11,936 nt of DNA from positions 1 through 11,936 of the forward strand of contig PCVV01000026.1 in NCBI GenBank assembly GCA_002762735.1. The letters are read 5' to 3'. Source of the stretch: Candidatus Pacearchaeota archaeon CG11_big_fil_rev_8_21_14_0_20_30_13. Lineage in GTDB: Archaea > Nanobdellota > Nanobdellia > Pacearchaeales > GW2011-AR1. Made by a program: the position numbers and the translations under genes. Position 1 is the first letter of the stretch. Every line of letters starts with the position of its first letter. Shown here in pieces: positions 1 to 6,168 of the stretch. The notes below the pieces were generated by a model. The model was not told where the DNA came from, did no database searches, and worked only from the letters and a program-made list of their open reading frames with translations.

Positions 1-1
1 T

Positions 2-835
2 CCGGATCTTTTAGAAGCTGAACTCAGAGCATTAAAGAGATTCTCTGAAAAAGTAAAAGTAGGAGTTCTTATTCCAAATCTCGTTTCAATAGAAGAATTA
101 AATAAAGTTAGGGAAATTTTAAAAAAAATTAATTTTGAAAAGGTTTTGATTGGTGTTTTAATTGAAACTCCTGCTGCAGTTCAATTAATTAAGGAAATTT
201 GTGCCAGTGAAGTTGATGCGATTGTAATAAATACAGATAGATTAATGCAATATCTTCTTGCTTCGGATGAATCTAATCCCCAAGTTATAGGAATATTACA
301 AGAGGTCCATCCTGCATTTAGTTATCAATTAGAATATATGGTGAGAGTTTCTAAAAGAAACAATATAGATACAAATGTTTTTGGAGAATTAGCCTCAAAT
401 AAAGATATTTTAGAACATCTTGTAAAAAGAGGAATTGATTTTATTTCTGTTAAACCTGAAGATGCAAAGGAAATTTCAGAAAAAATTTTAAAAATAGAAA
501 CAGAATTTTTAACTGGAACTGATGCTGAACCAAGAAAATATGAAGTCGAAAAATCTAAGGAGAATTATCTAAAAGAAAATCCTTCAGAAGATAAGATTAA
601 ATCTATTTTTGAAAAAAGTCCAAAGGCAGATAAAAAATTAAAAAGAGATTTAGAGCTTATTGAGGCTGAGAAAAAAGAATTTTTATCCGAGTCTGATGAA
701 AATTTAAATTCTTCTGAAGAAACTCTTCATGAAGAATTAAAGGAAAGTCCGGATGAAGAATTTGATCATGAGGCTGAAAATGTGGAGTGGGAGTCTGAAG
801 ATATAAAAAAGAAGGATGTTCTTGGCATTTTCTAG
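2..835 (+). CDS. PEP-utilising enzyme TIM-barrel domain (PpsA/PtsI-like), 5' partial, catalytic residues degenerate, acidic C-terminal tail
   Basis: The frame is open from the window edge, so the N-terminal part lies outside; 277 residues are visible. The first ~170 follow the C-terminal TIM barrel of PEP synthase, PPDK and PTS enzyme I in order: VLIPNLVS near the start, IETPAAV (family EIP motif), a strand ending VINTDRLMQ (family GTNDLTQ), HPAF, then VFGELAS (family CGE/CGQ-xxS). The family Asn-Asp pair that helps hold substrate and metal reads Asp-Arg here, and the family proton-donor Cys reads Phe. If the alignment is right, normal PEP chemistry is unlikely. The spacing and the HPA and GELA words look closer to enzyme I than to PEP synthase, but no PTS gene is visible. 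About 106 further residues (nt ~518-835) form a Glu/Lys/Ser-rich tail ending in DVLGIF, which is not normal for the family. Family assignment is strong; function is unknown. Confidence 0.75.
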   Translation, partial: PDLLEAELRALKRFSEKVKVGVLIPNLVSIEELNKVREILKKINFEKVLIGVLIETPAAVQLIKEICASEVDAIVINTDRLMQYLLASDESNPQVIGILQEVHPAFSYQLEYMVRVSKRNNIDTNVFGELASNKDILEHLVKRGIDFISVKPEDAKEISEKILKIETEFLTGTDAEPRKYEVEKSKENYLKENPSEDKIKSIFEKSPKADKKLKRDLELIEAEKKEFLSESDENLNSSEETLHEELKESPDEEFDHEAENVEWESEDIKKKDVLGIF

Positions 836-854
836 AAGTTGCACCTCGGATAAA

Positions 855-864
855 TTTATAAATA
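855..864 (+). promoter_or_regulatory. TATA-like promoter for the coiled-coil gene
   Basis: TTTATAAATA lies in the 48-bp gap after the PEP-barrel gene, with its centre about 25 bp upstream of the ATG at 884. In archaea TATA boxes sit about 26 bp upstream of the transcription start, so this spacing predicts a leaderless transcript starting at or next to the ATG. No Shine-Dalgarno sequence is visible before 884, which agrees. Confidence 0.6.
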
Positions 865-883
865 AGTTTCTCTTTTGTTAAAT

Positions 884-1369
884 ATGGTAAAAAAGGGTGG
901 TGAAAAAAAATCTTCCCATGAGAATTTATCTCATCAAAGAGAAACCGAAAGACTTCTCGTTGAAAATTTTGTTGCCCTTCAAAAGGTTATGGCAAACCTC
1001 TCTCAAAAGTTTGATACTCTTACTAGGCAAATTTCTGAACTTTTGAAATTATTCGAGGATTCTGCGAAAGTTATTGTTAAAAATGAAATAGAAAAAAAGA
1101 AAGAAGATAGGGGAGATAAGCAACTTTTAGATACGATGGTTTCAATATTGGATCAAAATAAGGTTATTGCAAAAGGATTAACTTTGATGTATGAAACAAT
1201 TATTGATTCTGGAAGTTTTTCAAAACAATCTTTCGGTTCAGGTTCAACAACAAGTAAGATTATTTCTCAACCGGAAAAGCGGCAAATGATAAAGGAAGAT
1301 AGAAGTTATTCTTCTTCAATTAATTCTGATTCTTCTTCAATTGATGATTCGTTCAGTATGGAGAGTTAA
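884..1369 (+). CDS. Coiled-coil protein with Ser-rich tail, unknown function
   Basis: This 161-residue protein is not recognised as a named family. I chose the ATG at 884 over an in-frame TTG at 875 because of the TATA-like box about 25 bp upstream. After a basic start (MVKKGGEKK), residues ~18-70 and ~76-107 are rich in Leu, Glu and Lys with heptad-like spacing (for example LLVENFVALQKVMANLS), suggesting two long helices that could form a coiled coil. From ~108 the chain turns into a Gly/Ser-rich, probably disordered tail with runs of Ser and Asp. There is no signal peptide or membrane segment, so it is likely cytoplasmic. Its stop is one base before the next ATG, so the two genes are probably cotranscribed and perhaps partners. 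A scaffold or adaptor role is a guess. Confidence 0.7.
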   Translation: MVKKGGEKKSSHENLSHQRETERLLVENFVALQKVMANLSQKFDTLTRQISELLKLFEDSAKVIVKNEIEKKKEDRGDKQLLDTMVSILDQNKVIAKGLTLMYETIIDSGSFSKQSFGSGSTTSKIISQPEKRQMIKEDRSYSSSINSDSSSIDDSFSMES

Positions 1370-1370
1370 T

Positions 1371-2072
1371 ATGTTTGAAGGAGTTTCTGACGAGGTAAAA
1401 TTAAAGGCTTTATTGAGAGTAGTAAGAAATTTAATAAAAAATTCTAGAAATGCTGAAATTTTTAAACTCGAAGAATTCATGAAAGAAAGTAAATTTCCTG
1501 TTGTTCAACCAGTTTTTATTTCAAAGGCAGAAATTAGGGAAAAAATAAAAGAAGAAGTAAAAGCACATTATGATCTTCCTAAAGAAGATCTGAATAAAGA
1601 AAAATTAAAAGGAAATCTATTTGAGTCGAGATTAAATTTTGAAAAACAGAAGCGAGTTATTTCCGAAGGAAAAGAAAATCCAGTTCAATTTAGGCCAAGG
1701 CGGGTGTTAAGAATTCCAAAAATTTCTCTTCCACAACATTTGAGTTCAATTAGACCCGTTGCTTCAGAAAAAACATCTATTGATCTTGGAAAATTGAATC
1801 CCTTAATTCAAGATTCTAATGTCTTAACGATTGAAACTGATGGAGAAAATGAAATTGTTTATGTTACAGGTTCTATGGGTAGAAAACCAACTACTATTAA
1901 ACTTTCTAAAGAAGAAATTGATGAAGTGATTAATAGATTTTCTAATTTAGCTAAGATTCCAAAAAGTGAAGGTCTTTTCAAGATTGCAGTAGGAATTCTT
2001 CTTTTAACTGCAACAATCTCCGAATCTGTAAGTTCAAGATTTGTGATAGAAAAGATTAGAAATAAAAATTAG
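1371..2072 (+). CDS. Orphan secretion/pilus ATPase N-terminal-like domain protein (no ATPase core)
   Basis: This protein has 233 residues. The ATG at 1371 is preferred over an in-frame TTG at 1341, since it follows the upstream stop by one base and has GGAG at 1360-1363 with suitable spacing. Residues 1-135 are helical and charged and are not recognised. Residues ~136-230 resemble the domain preceding the RecA-like core in CpaF/FlaI/GspE-type ATPases: LGKLNPLIQDSNV (family: L-x-PLL-x-D-x-V), then IETDGENEIVYV (family: I-x-V-N-G-x-x-x-V-Y-V), GRKPTTIKLSKEEIDEVINRF, and an ending in SRFVIEK like the family's I-T-I-R-K. There is no Walker A (GxxxxGKT) or Walker B, so it cannot hydrolyse ATP by itself. 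It may bind or regulate another secretion component. This similarity is recalled by eye and is moderate. The 3' end overlaps the convergent gene by 4 bp. Confidence 0.65.
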   Translation: MFEGVSDEVKLKALLRVVRNLIKNSRNAEIFKLEEFMKESKFPVVQPVFISKAEIREKIKEEVKAHYDLPKEDLNKEKLKGNLFESRLNFEKQKRVISEGKENPVQFRPRRVLRIPKISLPQHLSSIRPVASEKTSIDLGKLNPLIQDSNVLTIETDGENEIVYVTGSMGRKPTTIKLSKEEIDEVINRFSNLAKIPKSEGLFKIAVGILLLTATISESVSSRFVIEKIRNKN

Positions 2073-3772
2073 AAAAGAGAATTTGTTTTAGTTAAATTAG
2101 TTAATTCTTCTTTTTGCGATTCTCTATTAGAAAGACTTTTTAGAATATCCTGAATCCATAAATATTTATCTCTTTCAATATTTTTGTTTAATTCTTCTTC
2201 AGAAAATGAGCCCGAATAAGAATGTTCAATATTATATCCTGAAAATGAAAATTCAACCAAAAATCTTTCTTTGTATTTATTTACAACTGTTGTGAGGTTT
2301 GTTTCATTTAATCTAAATATTAATAAGTTTTTTTCTTTTTGAGTTAAATTCATATCAAAATTAATTGTTTCAAGTATATTTGTCGGAACTGTTATGGACT
2401 CATTGAAGATTTCTTCAACAATTTCTTTTTCTGGATTTTTAATTGTTTCATTTGAGATTTTTTCGTCGAAAGAGACTATTTCACTATTGTTATAACTAAT
2501 TTTCACTTTCAAATTTCCTTCAGTTAGGGTTTTACTTAATTGAGTCATATCTATGGAGAGAGTTTTAGTTTTATCTCCTGAATATTCTGATCCAAATCCT
2601 TTTGAAAAAATTGAATAATTGGTTCTTATGGTTATTTCTCCCCCTTTCTCTTCGATTGAGATTGTATTATCCGGAAGGGTCTCTCCAGAATAAGTTACAC
2701 TTCCAGAAACAAGTTTTAATTTTTTGCCTTGAAGTTTGTAAACAAATGAATTTTCTTTAGAAACTTCTCCACTAATTATTGATTGGTCTTCAATAACTCT
2801 TCCTGCTATTAGTCCAATGAAAAATTTAGAAACTGTTCCTAAGATTCCAGAGATAGCATTTCCAGTGATTGGAGCAGATTCAGTTGAATGGGTTTCTGAT
2901 GGCTGATCATTGGATGTAGTTTCAACTGAAGAAATGTCTGTAGAACTTTGATCTGAAGGTTCAATATTTTCGTTTGGAATTTCAGAATTAGAATTTTCAG
3001 AAACTCGAACTTCTTTATTTTCTTCTTGTTGATTTAAAATTGTTTCTTCTTCAGTCTGAGTCTCTGAAGATGATTCTCCATTTGTTTCATTTTCTACTAA
3101 AATATCTTTTTGACTTTTTTTAGAGTTGTTTTGTTCTTCTGAAGTTTGATTCTCTTCATTGTTTGATAATGTTTCATTTAAGATACTTTCTTCTGTATCT
3201 AAACCCGAATTTTCATTATCCTTTTTTTCAGAATTAACTTTTGTAGGATTGGATTCTATGGTTGTTTCTTCAGAGGCATCTGTTAATTGAAAGGTAAGCA
3301 TGGGATATTCTATTTTCGTTCCTTCTATTCCAAATCCTTCCCCATTTCCTAAAAGTTGTCCACTTTTTAAATTAAACATTCCGGAGGAAGTCTTCTCATT
3401 TTCAACTAAATCTTTTAATTGATACTCCCAAATCGTTCCATTATTTTCTATTGAAACAATTGAGTCAATTGGAATCAATTCCCCTTCACTGAGTACAAAA
3501 TTTAATTTTCCATTTGAGAGATCTCCATCGTTTAAAGATCCAACAATGTCAAAAACGACATTTCCAGATGATTTAGAGTTTGAGAAAAATAATATTGAGG
3601 CAAGTGCAATTACCAAAAAAGAAATAATAAGAATAGGCCATAACTTTTTTTTATTTTGGTTTTCTTCCGGTCCTCTGTACTCCGAAACAACTTTTCCATT
3701 AATCCTTCTACTATGGTAAACGTAGGGCCCATAAGTTTTTCCATTTCGTTGAATATATTTTTTATAAACCAT
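2069..3772 (-). CDS. Large single-pass surface protein with cytoplasmic YGPY-type domain, low-complexity stalk and ectodomain
   Basis: 567 residues. Residues 1-34 form a small basic domain (KKYIQRNGKTYGPYVYHS, then GKVVSEYRG) of a type I recall at the start of short archaeal proteins, there often read as K-x-YGPY-x-Y-x-S. Residues ~44-63 are one membrane helix preceded by three Lys, so the N-terminus should stay inside. Outside follow a probable beta domain (~71-165), a Glu/Asn/Ser/Thr-rich stalk (~168-300), a mildly hydrophobic stretch starting at ITGNAISG (~302-325) and a second folded region (~340-545). About ten N-x-S/T sequons (for example at N111, N199, N228, N441, N475, N492 and N559) would suit glycosylation. 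The gene leads away from two other envelope genes on the same strand. Function is unknown; an adhesin or cell-wall-like surface protein is the simplest reading. The stop overlaps the convergent neighbour by 4 bp. Confidence 0.75.
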   Translation of the reverse strand: MVYKKYIQRNGKTYGPYVYHSRRINGKVVSEYRGPEENQNKKKLWPILIISFLVIALASILFFSNSKSSGNVVFDIVGSLNDGDLSNGKLNFVLSEGELIPIDSIVSIENNGTIWEYQLKDLVENEKTSSGMFNLKSGQLLGNGEGFGIEGTKIEYPMLTFQLTDASEETTIESNPTKVNSEKKDNENSGLDTEESILNETLSNNEENQTSEEQNNSKKSQKDILVENETNGESSSETQTEEETILNQQEENKEVRVSENSNSEIPNENIEPSDQSSTDISSVETTSNDQPSETHSTESAPITGNAISGILGTVSKFFIGLIAGRVIEDQSIISGEVSKENSFVYKLQGKKLKLVSGSVTYSGETLPDNTISIEEKGGEITIRTNYSIFSKGFGSEYSGDKTKTLSIDMTQLSKTLTEGNLKVKISYNNSEIVSFDEKISNETIKNPEKEIVEEIFNESITVPTNILETINFDMNLTQKEKNLLIFRLNETNLTTVVNKYKERFLVEFSFSGYNIEHSYSGSFSEEELNKNIERDKYLWIQDILKSLSNRESQKEELTNLTKTNSLF

Positions 3773-3789
3773 TGGTGTAAGTAATTATT

Positions 3790-3834
3790 ATTTTAAACAT
3801 TGATACTAGGAAGTAAAGACTGTATTTAAATTTT
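3790..3834 (-). promoter_or_regulatory. Candidate promoter region for the large surface protein
   Basis: Read on the minus strand, two TATA-like stretches precede the ATG at 3772: TTTAAAATAA at about 3790-3798, spaced for a leaderless start, and AATTTAAATA at about 3823-3832, which would give a leader of roughly 28 bases. No clear Shine-Dalgarno sequence precedes the start, so the nearer box is slightly preferred. Neither can be chosen with certainty in such A/T-rich DNA. Confidence 0.35.
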
Positions 3835-3881
3835 TATTTTGTAAAGATTTGCGTTTTGATTAGTTCATAGAAGGGTCTTTT

Positions 3882-3901
3882 AAAAAATAAATAAAAAAAA
3901 A
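3882..3901 (-). terminator. Oligo-T terminator after the 95-residue membrane protein gene
   Basis: On the minus strand a run of nine T (plus-strand A at 3893-3901) starts four bases after the stop codon and is followed by further T-rich sequence to about 3882. Archaeal RNA polymerase terminates at such T tracts without needing a hairpin. This would separate the small gene from the large surface-protein gene, which then needs its own promoter. Confidence 0.6.
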
Positions 3902-3905
3902 GTTT

Positions 3906-4193
3906 TTATTGAGGAGTCTCAGCAGCAGGCTGTTGAGATAACTGCTCTGGATTAAATGGAGCCAAATAAAGTGTTTGGTTTCCTATAGGCAGTTGCACAT
4001 ACCCATTTGTTTGCAATTGAGGAATTAATATCTGTGAAATAAAGAGGTCAATTCCTTCAATTCTTTTTTGATCCACAAAGTTGTTGTATTGTTGTTGAAT
4101 TACAACAAGATAAAGAACAATTATTGCTAATAAAACAACAACTGCAATTAGAATCTTTACAATCAACCTCGTTTTGTCTGTTTCGGTTCTCAT
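3906..4193 (-). CDS. Small single-pass membrane protein with short ectodomain
   Basis: 95 residues, start at the only plausible ATG. A short charged N-terminus (MRTETDKTR) is followed by a strong membrane helix at ~10-32, then a Gln/Asn-rich helical segment (~33-62) and a compact part reading GYVQLPIGNQTLYLAP (~64-79) before a Pro/Gln tail. The basic residues before the helix suggest N-in, C-out. I do not recognise a named family, though the general pattern (helix, Gln-rich stalk, G-Y-V-Q-x-P-x-GNQTL) looks like small proteins I associate with DPANN archaea. It sits between two other envelope genes on the same strand, 30 bp after the secreted protein gene and 133 bp before the large surface protein, so it could be a partner of either. 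An assembly or anchoring role is only inferred from context. Confidence 0.7.
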   Translation of the reverse strand: MRTETDKTRLIVKILIAVVVLLAIIVLYLVVIQQQYNNFVDQKRIEGIDLFISQILIPQLQTNGYVQLPIGNQTLYLAPFNPEQLSQQPAAETPQ

Positions 4194-4212
4194 TTGGTAT
4201 TAAAATTTATTT

Positions 4213-4223
4213 AGTATTTAAAT
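4213..4223 (-). promoter_or_regulatory. Possible TATA-like box for the small membrane protein gene
   Basis: The 30-bp gap between the two minus-strand genes contains, read on the minus strand, ATTTAAATACT, centred about 25 bp before the ATG at 4193, and no Shine-Dalgarno sequence. This fits a separate leaderless promoter, but readthrough from the upstream gene is equally possible. Confidence 0.35.
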
Positions 4224-4934
4224 TTATGCCTCAGTTGTGATCTCCAGTAAAGTATTCACATCACTCACTTGTACACCGTCAGAAAGTAAAACTTTTGCAG
4301 AAATAATATCTCCCTTTTGGAAATTTATTGTGCCTTCATTTATTAAATCATAATCTAACTTTGAACCAGATTCTTTTAGGTTTATTGTGTTTCTAAATCC
4401 AATTGCTTCTCCATTTTTATAAAGAATTATTTCTGCAACTCCTTCTAGGAAAGAATTTTTAATATCAAGATTGGTTGAAAGTCCAGTTACGCTTCCATCT
4501 CTCAACATCACATATCCTTTATCATAAGATCCCTGGACTCCTGTTCCAGAAAGTAAAAAAGTTGAAGTATTCATTTTTCCTGAAAATCCAAAATTGAGGA
4601 GCATTTTGCTTGCAAATTTTTTAACTTCCTTTTCAAATTTTTCTTTTGAAGCAGTGATTACATATACTGGCTTTGTTCCGTTTAAATCTTCAACGTCAAG
4701 TTTGTACATTGCAAGATTGGTTTCATCAATATTTTCTATTGTGATCTCTTCTGGAAGGTTGTTCATATCCACTTGTTCTACATTTGTTATTTGGTCTTCT
4801 GAAATTCCTTTTTTGATTGCAACATCTTTTACAAAATCGCTTATATCTTTGGAAATAGGAATATTTTGAGCTAAAACACTTGTTCCTAAGAGAAGAACTA
4901 CTGCTAATACTAAAACTATTGAAAACCTCTTCAT
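4224..4934 (-). CDS. Secreted protein with possible beta-sandwich (jelly-roll-like) C-terminal domain
   Basis: 236 residues. Residues 1-22 are a Sec signal peptide: MKR, a hydrophobic core, and cleavage likely after SVLA before Gln23. Residues 24-75 are acidic, 76-115 a small mixed region. From ~130 comes a Gly-rich beta pattern (GTGVQGSYDKGYVMLRDGS, VTGLST, VAEIILYKNGEAIGF, NFQKGDIISAKV, VNTLLEIT). The order mild-Gly strand, DGS-x-TGLS, then V-x-x-NG, then GD-x-I recalls C1q/BclA-like heads and spike domains, where trimers are usual. That comparison is by eye and is only an inference. The gene faces away from pyrH and has its own TATA-like box; downstream lie two membrane-protein genes on the same strand. 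It is likely exported and either free or attached to the surface; its role is unknown. Confidence 0.7.
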   Translation of the reverse strand: MKRFSIVLVLAVVLLLGTSVLAQNIPISKDISDFVKDVAIKKGISEDQITNVEQVDMNNLPEEITIENIDETNLAMYKLDVEDLNGTKPVYVITASKEKFEKEVKKFASKMLLNFGFSGKMNTSTFLLSGTGVQGSYDKGYVMLRDGSVTGLSTNLDIKNSFLEGVAEIILYKNGEAIGFRNTINLKESGSKLDYDLINEGTINFQKGDIISAKVLLSDGVQVSDVNTLLEITTEA

Positions 4935-4960
4935 TTTATGTTATTTTAAGCAAAAAGTTC

Positions 4961-4970
4961 TATATAAATA
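4961..4970 (-). promoter_or_regulatory. TATA-like promoter for the secreted protein gene
   Basis: Plus-strand TATATAAATA, read as TATTTATATA on the minus strand, begins 27 bp before the ATG at 4934. The spacing predicts a leaderless mRNA. It lies in a divergent 102-bp intergenic region shared with the pyrH promoter. Confidence 0.6.
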
Positions 4971-5000
4971 TTTCTTTGACGATTTGAATCTTTGAAGAAA

Positions 5001-5010
5001 ATTTATATAG
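5001..5010 (+). promoter_or_regulatory. TATA-like promoter for pyrH-rnp3
   Basis: ATTTATATAG is centred about 31 bp upstream of the pyrH ATG at 5037, predicting a transcript start a few bases before the start codon. Together with the 4961-4970 box it makes this a divergent promoter region with the two boxes about 30 bp apart. Confidence 0.6.
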
Positions 5011-5036
5011 TTTTGTTTGGTTTTTAAAAGATAAAA

Positions 5037-5717
5037 ATGAAAACAGTTGTAATAAGTCTTGGAGGAAGTGAAATCATTCCGGAAAATGTGAACTCCAAAT
5101 ATCTAAAAGAATTTAAGAAAATCATTTTAAGAAATTTAAAAAATTATAAAATTGTTGTTGTTTGTGGAGGAGGAAGTTTAGCGAGAACGTATATTCATGC
5201 AATTGAGAGTGTTGGGGGAAATATTTATCACCAATCTTTAGCAGGAATAAATGCCACAAGAGCCAACGCAAGATTTTTATCTTACTTTTTTGGGTTTGAT
5301 CCTGAGTGGGGAATTCCTCATAAGATAAGAATTTTGAAAAAATATCTCAAAAAAAGGAATCTTGTGATTTGCGGGGGATTAGAATATAAGTCTAATCAAA
5401 CCTCAGATTCAACTGCCGCAACAATTGCTTTTAAACTCAATGCTCAATTTATCAATTTGACTAATGTTAAGGGTCTTTATGATAAAGATCCAAAAAAGTT
5501 TAAAAATGCAAAATTTGTTCCAAAAATCTCATGGGAAAATTTTGATAAAATTGTTAAAAAAATCAAATTCAAACCAGGACAGCATTTTGTTCTTGATCAG
5601 GAAGCTTCCAAAATTATTATGAAAAATAAGATTCAAACTTACATTATGATGAATTTAAAAGAGCTTGAAACTTTTTTCCATGGAAAAAATTTTATAGGAA
5701 CGACGATAGGAGAATAA
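5037..5717 (+). CDS. pyrH: Uridylate kinase (UMP kinase, archaeal type)
   Basis: This enzyme phosphorylates UMP to UDP with ATP in pyrimidine nucleotide synthesis, in the cytoplasm. It belongs to the amino-acid-kinase fold. Its 226 residues match the usual archaeal length of about 225. Visible marks are VISLGGS (residues 5-11) for phosphate binding, VVCGGGSLAR (41-50), AGINATRANA (69-78) in the UMP site, ICGGLE (111-116), TSDSTAA (122-128), and LTNVKGLYDKDP (141-152), where the Lys and Asp lie near the nucleotide. PGQHFVLD (180-187) is the family's later loop. The start is fixed by the length and the TATA-like box upstream. It is followed by the RNase P gene after one base, so both are on one transcript. 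No missing catalytic residue was seen. Confidence 0.93.
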   Translation: MKTVVISLGGSEIIPENVNSKYLKEFKKIILRNLKNYKIVVVCGGGSLARTYIHAIESVGGNIYHQSLAGINATRANARFLSYFFGFDPEWGIPHKIRILKKYLKKRNLVICGGLEYKSNQTSDSTAATIAFKLNAQFINLTNVKGLYDKDPKKFKNAKFVPKISWENFDKIVKKIKFKPGQHFVLDQEASKIIMKNKIQTYIMMNLKELETFFHGKNFIGTTIGE

Positions 5718-5718
5718 A

Positions 5719-6168
5719 ATGGAAAGTATTATTTTGACTGAAAAAAATTTTAGCAAGTTAAAAGAATTGGTTAAACAGTATAATGAAAAGAAAATAATCT
5801 TTTACTCAAATGATGACGATTTAAATAGAAAAGTGATGGAAAAACTTCCAATTAAAGTTTTGTTAATTCCTCTTGATGAACGGAAAGATTTTATGAAGCA
5901 AAGAAATTCTGGATTTAATGAGGTCTTAGCAAAAATTGCAAAAAAGGAAGGCATAAAGATTGGAATTGATTTAGATGAAATCATTTGCTCTCAGAATAAA
6001 GAAAGAATTTTATCTAGGCTTAAGCAAAATATTAATTTATGTAAAAGAAATAAGCTTTTTATGGAATTTTTTTCAATCAAAGAAAAGAGAAATTTGATCC
6101 TTTTGAAATCATTAGGGCTTGTTTTAGGAATGCCTACTTGGATGACTAAAAATTTAGAACTAAATTAA
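5719..6168 (+). CDS. rnp3: Ribonuclease P protein component 3 (Rpp30 family), short
   Basis: This is an archaeal/eukaryal-type protein subunit of RNase P, which trims the 5' leader of pre-tRNA together with the RNase P RNA and other subunits such as Pop5. The match is in the middle and end: IIFYSNDDDLNRK (26-38), KQRNSGFNEVLAKIAKK (60-76), GIDLDEI (82-88), ERILSRLKQNINLCKR (95-110) and the closing LKSLGLVLGMPTWM. At 149 residues it is shorter than the usual 180-230, with the first TIM-barrel element largely missing; the protein seems complete at its C-terminus. The start ATG at 5719 has AGGAG at 5708-5712 with a spacing of about 6, overlapping the end of pyrH. The last 9 bp overlap the convergent pilin-like gene. 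Family identity is good; the shortening looks like reduction and not damage. Confidence 0.82.
   Translation: MESIILTEKNFSKLKELVKQYNEKKIIFYSNDDDLNRKVMEKLPIKVLLIPLDERKDFMKQRNSGFNEVLAKIAKKEGIKIGIDLDEIICSQNKERILSRLKQNINLCKRNKLFMEFFSIKEKRNLILLKSLGLVLGMPTWMTKNLELN

Noticed and set aside
2..2072. CRISPR, toxin-antitoxin or defence module in the first region
   Set aside because: No regular direct repeats, no nuclease or toxin motifs and no antitoxin-like DNA-binding domain were seen anywhere in the window.
4594..4869. Open frame of 91 codons on the plus strand
   Set aside because: It lies wholly inside the secreted-protein gene on the other strand, has a hydrophobic low-quality composition typical of antisense of Lys/Glu-rich genes, and lacks its own promoter or ribosome site.
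5802..5984. Open frame of 60 codons on the minus strand
   Set aside because: Antisense to rnp3 in its conserved core.
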